A stretch of 40,943 bases of DNA from a bacterium. Its GTDB lineage: Bacteria; Patescibacteriota; Patescibacteriia; 2-12-FULL-60-25. Location of the stretch: contig JANLIO010000055.1 in NCBI GenBank assembly GCA_024654265.1, positions 1-40,943 of the forward strand, given 5' to 3'. Shown here in pieces: positions 1 through 8,149 of the stretch. Both the position numbers and the translations under genes were made by a program. The notes beneath the pieces were generated by a model. The model worked only from the letters and a program-made list of their open reading frames with translations, did no database searches and was not told the DNA's origin. The stretch's first letter is position 1, and each line of letters begins with the position of its first letter.

Positions 1-291
1 ATTCTCCCGGATGTCATTTTAGAAATGCGCAAACGTTGGATTCCGCATTCTTTGGTTTGTTGCAAGATCGGAGATGAAGATGGGTATCGATCTCGTTTAA
101 CTCGTCGGGGTTACTCGGGTTTTGAGCTTGAACGACAAGTTGAGGAAGCGAATATATTTTTGTATCCACCGCACATTGAAGGATGGATTCAAACGGAAGT
201 TCTCATGGGTTCAGACCGCGAAGATTACGCACGATTTGAAATGGGGGTTTCACAAGTCGCGGGACATCTTTTCCGTCCGTCTCTGCTCTGA
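1..291 (+). CDS. 3' end of an unidentified gene (partial; weak guanylate-kinase-like resemblance)
   Basis: The frame is open from the first base of the window to a TGA at 289-291, so this is the C-terminal ~96 residues of a longer protein. I do not recognise it with certainty. The stretch containing RSRLTRRGYSGFELERQVEEA resembles the helical 'R..RG....E.I..R...A' segment near the end of guanylate-kinase/PhnN-like P-loop kinases. That is a motif-level impression only, because the P-loop would lie outside the window. The next gene starts 12 bases downstream, so the two are probably co-transcribed. Confidence 0.5.
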   Translation: MLPDVILEMRKRWIPHSLVCCKIGDEDGYRSRLTRRGYSGFELERQVEEANIFLYPPHIEGWIQTEVLMGSDREDYARFEMGVSQVAGHLFRPSLL

Positions 292-303
292 TATTCTAAA
301 GAC

Positions 304-798
304 GTGGCAAATTCTGTCCGCGTTGTTCGCGCATCACGAAACTCAGACTCTTCGCGCACATGCTGTATCGAAGCTCGTGCTCGGATTTTTTCGTTTGGTG
401 GACTTCTCCTTCTTGTCCTTTCGTGTGTTGTCACAGGTATCTTCTATCTCTCTTTAACGCAACCGAATGTAACCGGTGTACAACAACTGATTGCTTTCGT
501 TCTTTTTGTTGGATCATGGGCTTATTTCGTAAATGGAATTACCGAACGAATTCATCTGACGGGGAAGGCCGTTGTTTTTTGTTCAGCGCTTGGGCGGACG
601 CGCGCCATTCCACTGACGGAGCTTGAGGATCTCGCGTTACGTCATCAGGGATTTAATTTAGATCGTGGATTTGAAATTGTAGAATTTCGAATACGTGGTC
701 GCGACATTGAGACGTTTGCGCTCGGACCGTGTTGGAGCCGTGCAAATTTGGACAACTTAATTCTTTCACTACAAAACGCATTGGATCAAACGACATAG
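304..798 (+). CDS. Small membrane protein with two TM helices and a PH-like C-terminal domain
   Basis: Encodes 164 residues from a GTG start; no strong ribosome-binding site is visible. Two hydrophobic helices lie at about residues 28-50 and 60-77, with a short loop between them. The remaining ~85 residues are soluble and beta-rich (ITERIHLTGKAVVF...IPLTELEDLAL...IVEFRIRGRDIE) and end in an amphipathic helix. This layout, two TM helices followed by a beta domain with a 'I.L.ELEDL' strand, is that of bacterial PH-domain membrane proteins (bPH2/YdbS-like). The family assignment is inference from architecture. It sits 4 bases upstream of the LOG-family gene, suggesting one transcript. Confidence 0.6.
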   Translation: MANSVRVVRASRNSDSSRTCCIEARARIFSFGGLLLLVLSCVVTGIFYLSLTQPNVTGVQQLIAFVLFVGSWAYFVNGITERIHLTGKAVVFCSALGRTRAIPLTELEDLALRHQGFNLDRGFEIVEFRIRGRDIETFALGPCWSRANLDNLILSLQNALDQTT

Positions 799-802
799 GA
801 AT

Positions 803-1585
803 ATGAAAAAGAAAATAAAAAAATTTTTGCTTGGAAATAAACAGCTTCCACCAAAATTGGTTGGGGAAACGTTACGGAGTGGAAAGCATTTTGAGCATTG
901 GTTGTGCAATCCCTCGGGAGAATGTGAACAGGAAGAAGAAGAGTCATTCACCGATGATCCGCAATGGCGAATATTGAGAATCATGGCAGAGTTTATCGAA
1001 GGTTTTGAATTCTTATCCAAACTAAAAAAGGAAGTCACTTTTTTTGGTAGTGCTCGTGCAAAGGGAGGAACGTTTGCATATGATGAGGCACGAAAGTTAG
1101 GAAAGATGTTGGGGAAGCGGGGATATACGGTTATTACCGGTGGAGGCCCCGGCGTAATGGAAGCTGGGAATCGTGGCGCAAAAGAAGGTGGGGGAGGATC
1201 CATTGGATTAGACATTGAGCTTCTAACGAAACAACGACGTAATAAGTATGTTGAAAGAGCAATCGGTTTTCATTACTTTTTTACACGGAAGGTGATGCTT
1301 TCAGCGAGTGCGCAGGCGTATATCTTTTTCCCAGGTGGGTTCGGTACGTTAGACGAAATGTTTGAAATGCTAACTTTGATTCAAACCGGCAAAATTACGC
1401 AGGATATCCCGCTCATCCTCGTTGGAAAAGAATATTGGGAACCGTTATTGAAATGGATTATGAAAGAAGTTGTTGGGACGCGTGGTTTTGTGGATAAAAA
1501 AGAATTTGAAATTATTCAGCTTGTATCTTCAGCAGAGGGGGCATTCGAGATTATTGAAAAAACAGTTGAGCGAAAATTTGGATAA
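803..1585 (+). CDS. LOG-family protein (TIGR00730-type, putative nucleotide phosphoribohydrolase)
   Basis: Encodes 260 residues. The two family signatures are present: GGGPGVMEA at about 113-121 and PGGFGTLDE at about 177-185, which form the nucleotide-binding and catalytic site of the Rossmann-like LOG / 'lysine decarboxylase-like' fold. Characterised members cleave nucleoside 5'-monophosphates to base plus ribose 5-phosphate; the bacterial physiological substrate is often unknown. The N-terminal ~70 residues (basic start, then an acidic EQEEEES patch) precede the core, so this is the longer subtype with an N-terminal extension. It is followed 8 bases later by a strong symmetrical terminator that separates it from convergent bL28. 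Confidence 0.9.
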   Translation: MKKKIKKFLLGNKQLPPKLVGETLRSGKHFEHWLCNPSGECEQEEEESFTDDPQWRILRIMAEFIEGFEFLSKLKKEVTFFGSARAKGGTFAYDEARKLGKMLGKRGYTVITGGGPGVMEAGNRGAKEGGGGSIGLDIELLTKQRRNKYVERAIGFHYFFTRKVMLSASAQAYIFFPGGFGTLDEMFEMLTLIQTGKITQDIPLILVGKEYWEPLLKWIMKEVVGTRGFVDKKEFEIIQLVSSAEGAFEIIEKTVERKFG

Positions 1586-1592
1586 CCCGTCA

Positions 1593-1628
1593 GAAACAAA
1601 AAAACGCCGAACGGCGTTTTTTTGTTTC
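1593..1628. terminator. Bidirectional intrinsic terminator
   Basis: Perfect inverted repeat with 17-base arms (GAAACAAAAAAACGCCG and its complement) around a central AA. The GC-rich tip CGCCG/CGGCG is flanked by A-tracts on one side and T-tracts on the other, so it can terminate transcription from both strands. It lies between the LOG gene (+) and bL28 (-), which converge here. Confidence 0.9.
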
Positions 1629-1643
1629 TTTTTTCGTTCTCTC

Positions 1644-1898
1644 TTATGCTTTTGCTTTGTTCTCTCGGGCTACACGTTTCGCGGCTCGCTTTTGTCGGAG
1701 TGTTGGGAGTTCTCCCGTTAACTCTTTTGTAAGCTTTTTCAGCGTTCGGAGTGTACGTGCAGCAACGCGAATCTTAACACCCTCCAAACGGATTGTTTGA
1801 AGATTGACGTTTTGGCGTCGTTTGGTCGCAACCTTGGAGTGGCTACGTGAATTTGCGGTATTTGCTCGTTTTCCTGTGAGGATATCAATTCGTGACAT
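1644..1898 (-). CDS. rpmB: 50S ribosomal protein bL28
   Basis: Encodes 84 residues beginning MSRIDILTGKRANTANSRSH, the typical bL28 N-terminus (family signature C/I-x-x-TGK; here the usual Cys/Val position is changed and no Zn cysteines are present). The body SKVATKRRQNVNLQTIRLEG and the basic tail fit the family. An upstream in-frame start at 1988 would add 30 residues that match nothing in bL28 and would overlap the divergent gene, so the ATG at 1898 is chosen. It is a lone ribosomal gene with its own promoter (1928-1956) and terminator. Confidence 0.9.
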   Translation of the reverse strand: MSRIDILTGKRANTANSRSHSKVATKRRQNVNLQTIRLEGVKIRVAARTLRTLKKLTKELTGELPTLRQKRAAKRVARENKAKA

Positions 1899-1927
1899 AT
1901 TGGTTTGCGGAATAACTGAATGGCAGG

Positions 1928-1956
1928 AAGATACCGTATGAAAGCCTTTTTGGCAA
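1928..1956 (-). promoter_or_regulatory. Promoter of rpmB
   Basis: On the minus strand, TTGCCA (1956-1951), a 17-base spacer, and TATCTT (1933-1928). Predicted start of transcription near 1921, about 22 bases before the rpmB ATG. Its -35 box overlaps the -35 box of the divergent promoter. Confidence 0.55.
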
Positions 1957-1979
1957 GAGAGGAACTTATGATGTATGAT
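1950..1979 (+). promoter_or_regulatory. Promoter of the M50 protease gene
   Basis: TTGGCA (1950-1955), an 18-base spacer, and TATGAT (1974-1979). Transcription would start at about 1986-1987, within a base or two of the ATG at 1988, implying a leaderless mRNA. This agrees with the absence of a Shine-Dalgarno sequence. Confidence 0.5.
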
Positions 1980-1987
1980 TTCAGACA

Positions 1988-2629
1988 ATGCTTACCCTCC
2001 TCTTTCAAGAACCGCTTCTTTTTTTGGTGTGGATACTGGCGATTCTGATTGCCTTATCAACGCATGAATTTTCGCATGCTCTGGCAGGGACTCTCCTTGG
2101 CGATGAAACCGCAAAGCGCATGGGTCGCTTAACATTGAATCCGCTTGCCCATGTTGATCCCATCGGTTTAATCGCGCTTGTGACAGTCGGCTTTGGATGG
2201 GGGAAGCCTGTGCCGTTTAATCCGTACAATTTAAAAAATCAAAAGTGGGGTCCTGTATTGGTTGCGCTTGCTGGGCCTGGGATGAATCTCTCGATCGCGA
2301 TTGTCCTTGGACTTTTACTTCGAGTGATCGGTCCACTTCTCGGACCTACAAATCTTCTTTCTCAATTTTTATATTTAAGTGTTTTTTTGAATGTCGCTTT
2401 GTTATTCTTCAACCTGATCCCAGTCCCACCGCTTGATGGGTCGAAGTTATTGCTTGCCATGGTTTCTGGAAAACAACATGAACGTGTTCGCATCTTCTTG
2501 GAAACACGAGGGCCAATGATTTTACTTGGATTGATTGTCGCGGATTTGATTCTTGGTATAAATGTTTTTGGATGGCTATTTAACATCGTTTCCTCTGTCG
2601 CAACATGGATTGTGGGTTTTGGAATATAG
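1988..2629 (+). CDS. Site-2 protease-type zinc metalloprotease (peptidase M50, YwhC/SpoIVFB-like)
   Basis: Encodes 213 residues, almost entirely membrane-embedded. The zinc site is visible: HEFSH at residues 26-30 inside the first helix, NPLAHVDPIG at 51-60, and the third-ligand segment FNLIPVPPLDG at 141-151 (Asp150). This is the compact M50B arrangement without PDZ or CBS domains. Such enzymes cut transmembrane segments of regulators within the membrane; the substrate here is unknown. It is the first gene of a short plus-strand unit with the following membrane protein (15-base gap) and is divergent from rpmB. Confidence 0.92.
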   Translation: MLTLLFQEPLLFLVWILAILIALSTHEFSHALAGTLLGDETAKRMGRLTLNPLAHVDPIGLIALVTVGFGWGKPVPFNPYNLKNQKWGPVLVALAGPGMNLSIAIVLGLLLRVIGPLLGPTNLLSQFLYLSVFLNVALLFFNLIPVPPLDGSKLLLAMVSGKQHERVRIFLETRGPMILLGLIVADLILGINVFGWLFNIVSSVATWIVGFGI

Positions 2630-2644
2630 AGATTCTACCCATTT

Positions 2645-4129
2645 ATGATCACAACAAAGAGGATTTGGTCAGCAAAGAAAAGTATATTTCTTATTTGGGG
2701 GAGCGTGCTTTCTGCAAGCGTTCTTGTTTCTTTGTTTACGTCAGCTCGCCTCCCTTCTGTTGCTGACTCTGCGCTTCGGCAACCTTTGACATTGCTCGTG
2801 AGCGTGCTTCTTATCACGTATACCCTAAAGATTACCCGTAAAATAGCGCCGAAAGATTCATGGCAACTCATTGTCCACGTGTTGCCTGCATCGCTCGTAT
2901 TCGGAATTATTCTTTCTGTGTTTGGAAAATGGAATGATGGGAGTGGTGTGCTCGCACTTCCGTTTCGTTCTGTCGTTTCTTTTTTGCTTTCCGGTGGAAT
3001 TTTACCGGTTGCTATCGGTCCGGAATCACTCCTTCGTTTTTCACTTCTTGGTCTTTCAATTCTTCTTGCTATAAAACAAAAACGTGGACAGTCGACTTTT
3101 TCTCAAAGATTTTTGATCGGAATTCTTGCATGGATTGCTTCTGCCGTAGTTCTTTTGGTGCCAAGTTGGATGATGCTTTCTTCATCACTTTTGCGAGGTT
3201 CCGTCGTAATCCATGCGCAAGATGCTGTGCGTAGTCTAGGCGTGATGCACACGGGATCGTACTGGTCGTCATTTCAGGCGGATCGTTTTTTTACAGGGAT
3301 CGGAAATGAAGTGACAAATGCATCCGGATTGTCGACGTCAGCATTTCTTTTGATTGTTGGACTCTTACTTTGTGCACTTCTTTCATGGCGAACAAGTCAA
3401 AAAGGAGTTGAAACAAAAGCAAATCAAATTTTGGTAAAAATGTCTTCAGCAGAGTCTCTTTTTCTACTCTCCGGAACACTCGCTGGTTTTTTGATTGGAA
3501 TACGTGGGTACCGTTTCTCATGGAATGGAGTGAATGCAATGGCATTTGTATTGATGCTTATTTGCAGTGTCGCGCTCGTATTGATTTGGCTGATCGGTAA
3601 AGAAACGGAGCATTATGACTCAGTCGTTTTAGTGGCATTACTAACAGGTGGCATTCTTGGATGGCCTGCGCTTGTTTTGGTTCTCGCGTTCCTCTTCTTC
3701 TCGTGGTTGATGTCGTTGAATGAATTTGAATGGAAACAGTCGATGTATGGACGCGCGGGTGTCATGGTGATTTTGACCTTATTTGCCGTTGCGTTGGGTG
3801 GTGTCGTGGGAGCAAGAAGCCCACTTTATCCTCATGAGCTTTCGGGATGGATTGGCGCTTGGGCGATCCTCGTTGCAGGCGCAACAATCCTTTGCCAATT
3901 TGACCACAACAAGCGAAAAAACTTACGGATCGTTTTCGGGATTTCCGTTCTTTCGACGATTGGATTTTTACCGTTACTCCCATATTACGCGCTTGGTGGG
4001 TTGGTCGCTCTTCTTTTGCTTATTGTTTACTTTGTCGTTCAACGAGATGGCTGTTGGGAGCGAGATATTGTCCGAGCTTTCCTTCTTTTTGTTTGGATTG
4101 CATCGATTTTAAGTTATTTGTCAACGTAG
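2645..4129 (+). CDS. Polytopic membrane protein of unknown function
   Basis: Encodes 494 residues with about 12-14 hydrophobic helices spread along the whole length and only short loops. The largest soluble loops are around residues 175-225 (between helices) and 255-275. I see no recognisable catalytic or transport motif. Arg/Lys-rich loop ends give ordinary positive-inside topology. It follows the M50 protease by 15 bases and probably shares its transcript; a functional link, for example protease and substrate or regulator, is only suggested by position. The stop is about 60 bases upstream of the rpsL promoter. Confidence 0.75.
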   Translation: MITTKRIWSAKKSIFLIWGSVLSASVLVSLFTSARLPSVADSALRQPLTLLVSVLLITYTLKITRKIAPKDSWQLIVHVLPASLVFGIILSVFGKWNDGSGVLALPFRSVVSFLLSGGILPVAIGPESLLRFSLLGLSILLAIKQKRGQSTFSQRFLIGILAWIASAVVLLVPSWMMLSSSLLRGSVVIHAQDAVRSLGVMHTGSYWSSFQADRFFTGIGNEVTNASGLSTSAFLLIVGLLLCALLSWRTSQKGVETKANQILVKMSSAESLFLLSGTLAGFLIGIRGYRFSWNGVNAMAFVLMLICSVALVLIWLIGKETEHYDSVVLVALLTGGILGWPALVLVLAFLFFSWLMSLNEFEWKQSMYGRAGVMVILTLFAVALGGVVGARSPLYPHELSGWIGAWAILVAGATILCQFDHNKRKNLRIVFGISVLSTIGFLPLLPYYALGGLVALLLLIVYFVVQRDGCWERDIVRAFLLFVWIASILSYLST

Positions 4130-4188
4130 CGAGGCTTGGGTGTCGCGAGACTATTGACAGTGGAAAAAATGCCGGCAAGCCTGAATAC

Positions 4189-4218
4189 TTGACGTTTTTA
4201 GGGTTCTACTGCTATATT
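4189..4218 (+). promoter_or_regulatory. Promoter of the rpsL-rpsG operon (extended -10)
   Basis: TTGACG (4189-4194), an 18-base spacer ending in TGC, and TATATT (4213-4218). The TGC in front of the -10 box makes it an extended -10 promoter. Predicted transcription start near 4225, giving a leader of about 35 bases before rpsL. Confidence 0.8.
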
Positions 4219-4259
4219 TCCGCCACAAATTTCGATCTCAATTCTCTTCGAGAAAATTC

Positions 4260-4679
4260 ATGCCTACTGTAAATCAACTTGTCCGCAAAGGACGAAAACA
4301 GACGAAAACCAAGTCAAAGAGCCCGGCAATGCAGTTTACGACTGATACACTGCACCGTCGTCGGACAGAACTTCGACGTGGCGCTTCATTTAAGCGTGGT
4401 GTGTGCGTAAAAGTTACGACCATGACTCCGAAAAAGCCAAACTCTGCTCTTCGAAAGATTGCGCGTGTTCGACTTTCGAACGGGATGGAAGTAAACGCAT
4501 ATATCCCGGGTGAAGGACATAATCTTCAAGAGCACTCCATCGTTATGATTCGAGGTGGACGTGTGAAGGATCTTCCGGGTGTTCGATATCACGTTGTTCG
4601 TGGTGTCTATGACGCACAGGGAGTTGAGGGACGAAAACGAAGCCGATCACTCTACGGTGTGAAGAAACCAAAATCATAA
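4260..4679 (+). CDS. rpsL: 30S ribosomal protein uS12
   Basis: Encodes 139 residues with the unmistakable uS12 core: TTMTPKKPNSALRKIARVRL, the loop PGEGHNLQEHSIVMIRGGRVKDLPGVRYHVVRG, and the C-terminal GRKRSRSLYGVKKPK. uS12 lies at the decoding centre of the 30S subunit; the two conserved Lys regions associated with streptomycin response (PKKPNS and KDLPGVR) are of the common type. It is first in the str cluster and 3 bases from rpsG. Compared with the ~124-residue E. coli protein there is a modest loop enlargement in the N-terminal third (RRGASFKRG). Confidence 0.97.
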   Translation: MPTVNQLVRKGRKQTKTKSKSPAMQFTTDTLHRRRTELRRGASFKRGVCVKVTTMTPKKPNSALRKIARVRLSNGMEVNAYIPGEGHNLQEHSIVMIRGGRVKDLPGVRYHVVRGVYDAQGVEGRKRSRSLYGVKKPKS

Positions 4680-4682
4680 TCT

Positions 4683-5150
4683 ATGCGCGGAAAACAAGCC
4701 CCACGTCGCCCAGTTGCGCCAGACCCAAAGTACAATTCCCAAGTGTTGGGTAAATTTATGAATTACGTCATGGAACGAGGGAAGAAGTCCACGGCGCAAC
4801 GAATTGTGTATACCGCATTTGATGCTGTTGAAAAGAAAGCCGAGAAACCGGCAATGGAAGTATTTGAAAAAGCAATTGAAAACGTTTCGCCATCTATCGA
4901 GGTTCGTTCACGTCGTGTTGGTGGCGCAAACTACCAAATTCCAATGCAAGTTCGTGCGGATCGCCGTCAACAGCTCGCATTTCGTTGGATTTTAACAGCA
5001 GCCCGTTCACGAAAAGGTCGGCCAATGGCAGATAAGCTCGCTGATGAGATTTTGGCAGCAGCAGATAACCAGGGAGACGCGATCAAAAAACGTCAGGACG
5101 TTCAGCGTATGGCAGAAGCGAACCGCGCTTTTGCTCACTTTGCTCGGTAA
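4683..5150 (+). CDS. rpsG: 30S ribosomal protein uS7
   Basis: Encodes 155 residues, a normal length. The core is typical: RGKQAPRRPVAPDPKYNS at the start, VSPSIEVRSRRVGGANYQIPM in the middle and an RMAEANRAFAHFA end. uS7 nucleates assembly of the 30S head and contacts the E-site tRNA. It follows rpsL by 3 bases. The 156-base gap to fusA is AT-rich, with only a weak promoter-like TTGACT at 5217, so read-through to fusA is plausible but not certain. Confidence 0.97.
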   Translation: MRGKQAPRRPVAPDPKYNSQVLGKFMNYVMERGKKSTAQRIVYTAFDAVEKKAEKPAMEVFEKAIENVSPSIEVRSRRVGGANYQIPMQVRADRRQQLAFRWILTAARSRKGRPMADKLADEILAAADNQGDAIKKRQDVQRMAEANRAFAHFAR

Positions 5151-5306
5151 TATCTTGCTGATGGTAGAAGCTGAAATGTCGCGCGAAGGACATTTTTCTT
5201 CTAAAAAGATCCTTCTTTGACTTCGTGATTTCTTTTTTTCTCAATTCGTTATCATCCTTACATTTAGATTCATTCATTTTGAGTTTCTTTTCATTTACGT
5301 ATTGAT

Positions 5307-7391
5307 ATGCCACGAGAATATCCGTTAGAAAAAGTTCGTAACTTTGGGATTATTGCCCATATTGACGCTGGAAAAACGACCGTTTCCGAGCGTGTTTTGT
5401 TTTATACCGGACGAAAGCACAAGATTGGCGAAGTGCACGAAGGTGAAGCGACAATGGACTGGATGGAACAGGAGCAGGAACGTGGTATTACCATTACGTC
5501 GGCTGCAACAACGTGTTTTTGGAAGGATCATCGATTAAACTTGATTGATACTCCGGGTCACGTGGATTTTACGATTGAAGTTGAACGATCGTTGCGTGTG
5601 CTTGATGGTGCAGTCACGGTGTTTGATGGCGTTGCTGGTGTGGAGCCACAGTCAGAAACGGTATGGCATCAGGCTGATTCGTATAAAGTTCCACGTTTGT
5701 GTTTTATTAATAAACTTGATCGAACAGGCGCTGATTTTTGGAAGGATGTGGAATCGATTCGTTCGCGATTATCAAAACGCGCATTTCCAATTCAATTACC
5801 AATAGGAAAAGAATCTGATTTTATTGGAATTATTGATTTGATAACACAGCGTGCATATTACTATCGAGATGATCTCGGACAGGAAATTGAAGAAACGGAC
5901 ATTCCTGAAGACAGAAAAGAAGAAGTGAAAAAGGCACGCGCAGAGCTCATGGAAAAGGTGGCAGAGAGTGACGAGACGCTCATGGAAAAATACTTGGGCG
6001 GTGAAGAATTGACGGTTGATGAATTGAAAAAGGGGATTCGTGTCGCTGTTTTGGCAAGTGAATTGTATCCTGTTCTCTGTGGCTCTGCTTTGAAGAACAA
6101 GGGAGTTCAGTTCCTTCTTGACGCTGTGAATGCGTATCTTCCATCTCCAATTGACGTTCCGCCGATCAAAGGGCATTTGCCAGATGAGGAGGAAGCGCTT
6201 GAAGAGCGTATTGCCTCAGACGCAACACCATTTGCCGCATTGGCGTTTAAGGTTATGGCAGATCCGTTTATTGGAAAATTGGTATTTTTCCGAGTGTATT
6301 CCGGTATGCTGAGCGCAGGATCCTACGTTTTAAATACCGTAACAGGAAAACGAGAGCGAATTGGTCGCATCGTACGTATGCACTCAAATTCACGTGAAGA
6401 AGTCTCTGAGGTTTTTGCTGGTGATATCGCAGCCGCTGTTGGGTTGAAGGATTCTTTTACGGGCCACACACTTTGCGATCCGGATCATCCAATCGTTCTT
6501 GAAAGTATTAAAACACCAGAGCCTGTTATTTCCGTTGCCATTGAACCAAAGACAAAGGTAGACCAAGAGAGAATGGGAATTGCACTTCAGAAGTTAGCAG
6601 AAGAAGATCCGTCTTTCCGTGTTCGATCAGACGAAGAAACGTTACAGACGATCATTTCTGGAATGGGAGAGCTTCACCTTGAAATTATTGTTGATCGTAT
6701 GAAGCGGGAGTTTCAGGTTGACGCAAACGTTGGTCAGCCACAGGTGGCATATAAAGAAACGATTGCAAAAGAAGCTGAAGCGCAAGGTAAGTTTATTCGT
6801 CAGTCAGGTGGACGTGGTCAGTATGGCGATTGTTGGTTGCGCGTTACACCGCAGGAACGAGGTGGTGGATACGAGTTTGTTGATGGATTAAAGGGAGGCG
6901 TTATTCCTCGTGAGTACGTTCCGGCGATTGACAAGGGTGTGAAAGAGGCAATGACACGTGGTGTTTTAGCTGGATACCCTCTCGTAGACGTGAAAGTGAC
7001 AGTGTACGACGGCTCGTTTCACGATGTAGACTCATCCGAGGCTGCGTTTAAAATCGCTGCATCTATGGCATTTCAGGACGCATGTCGAATTGGTGGATTG
7101 CAACTTCTTGAACCGCTTATGAAAGTTGAGGTTGTGACACCGGAGGAAAACATGGGTGACGTTATTGGTGATTTAAATTCAAAGCGTGGTCAGATTCAGG
7201 AAATGAGTGATCGTGGTGAGATGAAAATCGTTCGTGCACTTGTGCCACTTGCCGAAATGTTTGGGTATTCCACATCACTTCGTTCGATGACGCAGGGTCG
7301 TGCATCATACTCCATGGAATTTGAGCACTACGCACCAGCGCCTCATAATGTGACGGAAAAAATTGTTGCTGGAAAAACAAAGACTCGATAA
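5307..7391 (+). CDS. fusA: Translation elongation factor G
   Basis: Encodes 694 residues, full length. The GTPase domain has the P-loop AHIDAGKTT near residue 20, the switch region ERGITITSAATT, DTPGHVDF and NKLDRTGADF. Domain II, the III/V ferredoxin-like folds and the domain IV tip (GGRGQYGDCW, PREYVPAIDKG) follow in the usual order. EF-G catalyses GTP-driven translocation and, with RRF, ribosome recycling. It ends 15 bases before a strong terminator, so the following Phd-like gene is on a separate transcript. Confidence 0.98.
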   Translation: MPREYPLEKVRNFGIIAHIDAGKTTVSERVLFYTGRKHKIGEVHEGEATMDWMEQEQERGITITSAATTCFWKDHRLNLIDTPGHVDFTIEVERSLRVLDGAVTVFDGVAGVEPQSETVWHQADSYKVPRLCFINKLDRTGADFWKDVESIRSRLSKRAFPIQLPIGKESDFIGIIDLITQRAYYYRDDLGQEIEETDIPEDRKEEVKKARAELMEKVAESDETLMEKYLGGEELTVDELKKGIRVAVLASELYPVLCGSALKNKGVQFLLDAVNAYLPSPIDVPPIKGHLPDEEEALEERIASDATPFAALAFKVMADPFIGKLVFFRVYSGMLSAGSYVLNTVTGKRERIGRIVRMHSNSREEVSEVFAGDIAAAVGLKDSFTGHTLCDPDHPIVLESIKTPEPVISVAIEPKTKVDQERMGIALQKLAEEDPSFRVRSDEETLQTIISGMGELHLEIIVDRMKREFQVDANVGQPQVAYKETIAKEAEAQGKFIRQSGGRGQYGDCWLRVTPQERGGGYEFVDGLKGGVIPREYVPAIDKGVKEAMTRGVLAGYPLVDVKVTVYDGSFHDVDSSEAAFKIAASMAFQDACRIGGLQLLEPLMKVEVVTPEENMGDVIGDLNSKRGQIQEMSDRGEMKIVRALVPLAEMFGYSTSLRSMTQGRASYSMEFEHYAPAPHNVTEKIVAGKTKTR

Positions 7392-7405
7392 AAAAGGAAA
7401 TAGTG

Positions 7406-7437
7406 AAAAAATACGCTCGAGAAGAGCGTATTTTTTT
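7406..7437 (+). terminator. Intrinsic terminator of fusA
   Basis: Stem AAAAAATACGCTC (7406-7418), loop GAGAA, complementary arm 7424-7436 and a T-run. The A-tract in front means it may work in both directions. Confidence 0.88.
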
Positions 7438-7503
7438 ATGTAAAGTACAAAGAATAACGAGGTTCTCATCTAGATAATTTTCACAAGAGAGAAGAAAAGA
7501 GGT

Positions 7504-7532
7504 TTTCGCAAGCTTGCATATCTTTCTATTAT
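7504..7532 (+). promoter_or_regulatory. Probable promoter of the Phd-like gene
   Basis: TTCGCA (7504-7509), a 17-base spacer, and TATTAT (7527-7532). Transcription would start near 7539. This fits translation from the ATG at 7561, because the GAAGGA ribosome-binding site at 7548-7553 would lie inside the short leader. Confidence 0.45.
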
Positions 7533-7560
7533 TCATATCCAAAGTATGAAGGATCTTGCC

Positions 7561-8049
7561 ATGACCATTCCCGCAGTGTTAACTAGGGTGACTATGTCAT
7601 GGACACGTATATTAAACACAGCACGACGGAACGGAATTCCGTTGATTGTTACAGATTCAAATGGTGACGAGCCGATGGTTGTTTTGCCTCTTGAACAGTT
7701 TGAGGCAATGTCATCAATGGGGAGCGAAATGAATCAGCAGGAAAAGAAGGTTCAACCAGCAAAGAGTGGACTCCATCGTGTGGATTTACCGATTCAAAAT
7801 GATCGAAATTTGGATGAGCAGAGCGCTGTAACATCTGAGCGTATTCTTGAATCAAATTCTTCTCATCTCGATGGCGGACACGTTGCGTTTGAAGAGATTC
7901 CTTTCGGTAAAATTGATAATTCTTTCGGAGATCAAGATCAGATCCGTTCTGTTGATTTCTCGATAAATACTCAAGAAAATGCTGATTTAGATGCACCTTT
8001 GGAAGAACAGTTTTTTTTAGAACCGCTCGAAGATGAAGAAAATGGCTAA
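7561..8049 (+). CDS. Phd/YefM antitoxin-fold protein with an acidic C-terminal tail
   Basis: Encodes 162 residues from the ATG at 7561, preceded 7 bases earlier by GAAGGA. An upstream ATG at 7546 overlaps that ribosome-binding site and is less likely. Residues ~12-50 (SWTRILNTARRNGIPLIVTD...EPMVVLPLEQFEAM) match the N-terminal DNA-binding fold of Phd/YefM antitoxins: a helix, 'G.P..V', a beta hairpin, then PLE.FEA. The remaining ~110 residues are acidic and probably disordered, and look unlike a toxin-neutralising segment. No toxin gene is adjacent. It lies between fusA and tuf with its own promoter, so it may be a stand-alone regulator; that role is inference. Confidence 0.7.
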   Translation: MTIPAVLTRVTMSWTRILNTARRNGIPLIVTDSNGDEPMVVLPLEQFEAMSSMGSEMNQQEKKVQPAKSGLHRVDLPIQNDRNLDEQSAVTSERILESNSSHLDGGHVAFEEIPFGKIDNSFGDQDQIRSVDFSINTQENADLDAPLEEQFFLEPLEDEENG

Positions 8050-8059
8050 ACAAAGCCAA

Positions 8060-8083
8060 AAGGGTGCACGGTTTGTGCCCCTT
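8060..8083 (+). terminator. Hairpin after the Phd-like gene, overlapping the tuf -35 box
   Basis: AAGGG-T-GCAC (8060-8069), loop GGTTT, then GTGCCCCTT (8075-8083) form a stem with one bulged T. There is no T-run afterwards, so it is at best a weak terminator or a 3' end stabiliser. Its last two bases are the first two of the tuf -35 hexamer. Confidence 0.35.
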
Positions 8084-8110
8084 GCGCTGAATAAAGGCCT
8101 CTGCTATACT
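8082..8110 (+). promoter_or_regulatory. Promoter of tuf-rpsJ (extended -10)
   Basis: TTGCGC (8082-8087), a 17-base spacer ending in TGC, and TATACT (8105-8110). It has the same TGC-TATA extended -10 form as the rpsL promoter. Transcription start near 8117, leader about 33 bases. No Shine-Dalgarno is visible ahead of the tuf ATG. Confidence 0.8.
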
Positions 8111-8149
8111 CCTACCACTTTTTAGAGTTAACTCACGTTACCATTCAAT

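Noticed and set aside
4154..4159. TTGACA upstream of rpsL
   Set aside because: No -10 box at 16-19 bases; the pair TTGACG/TATATT 35 bases downstream fits far better.
5217..5246. TTGACT with a weak TCAATT as a fusA promoter
   Set aside because: -10 match too poor; the 156-base gap may simply be transcribed from the rpsL promoter.
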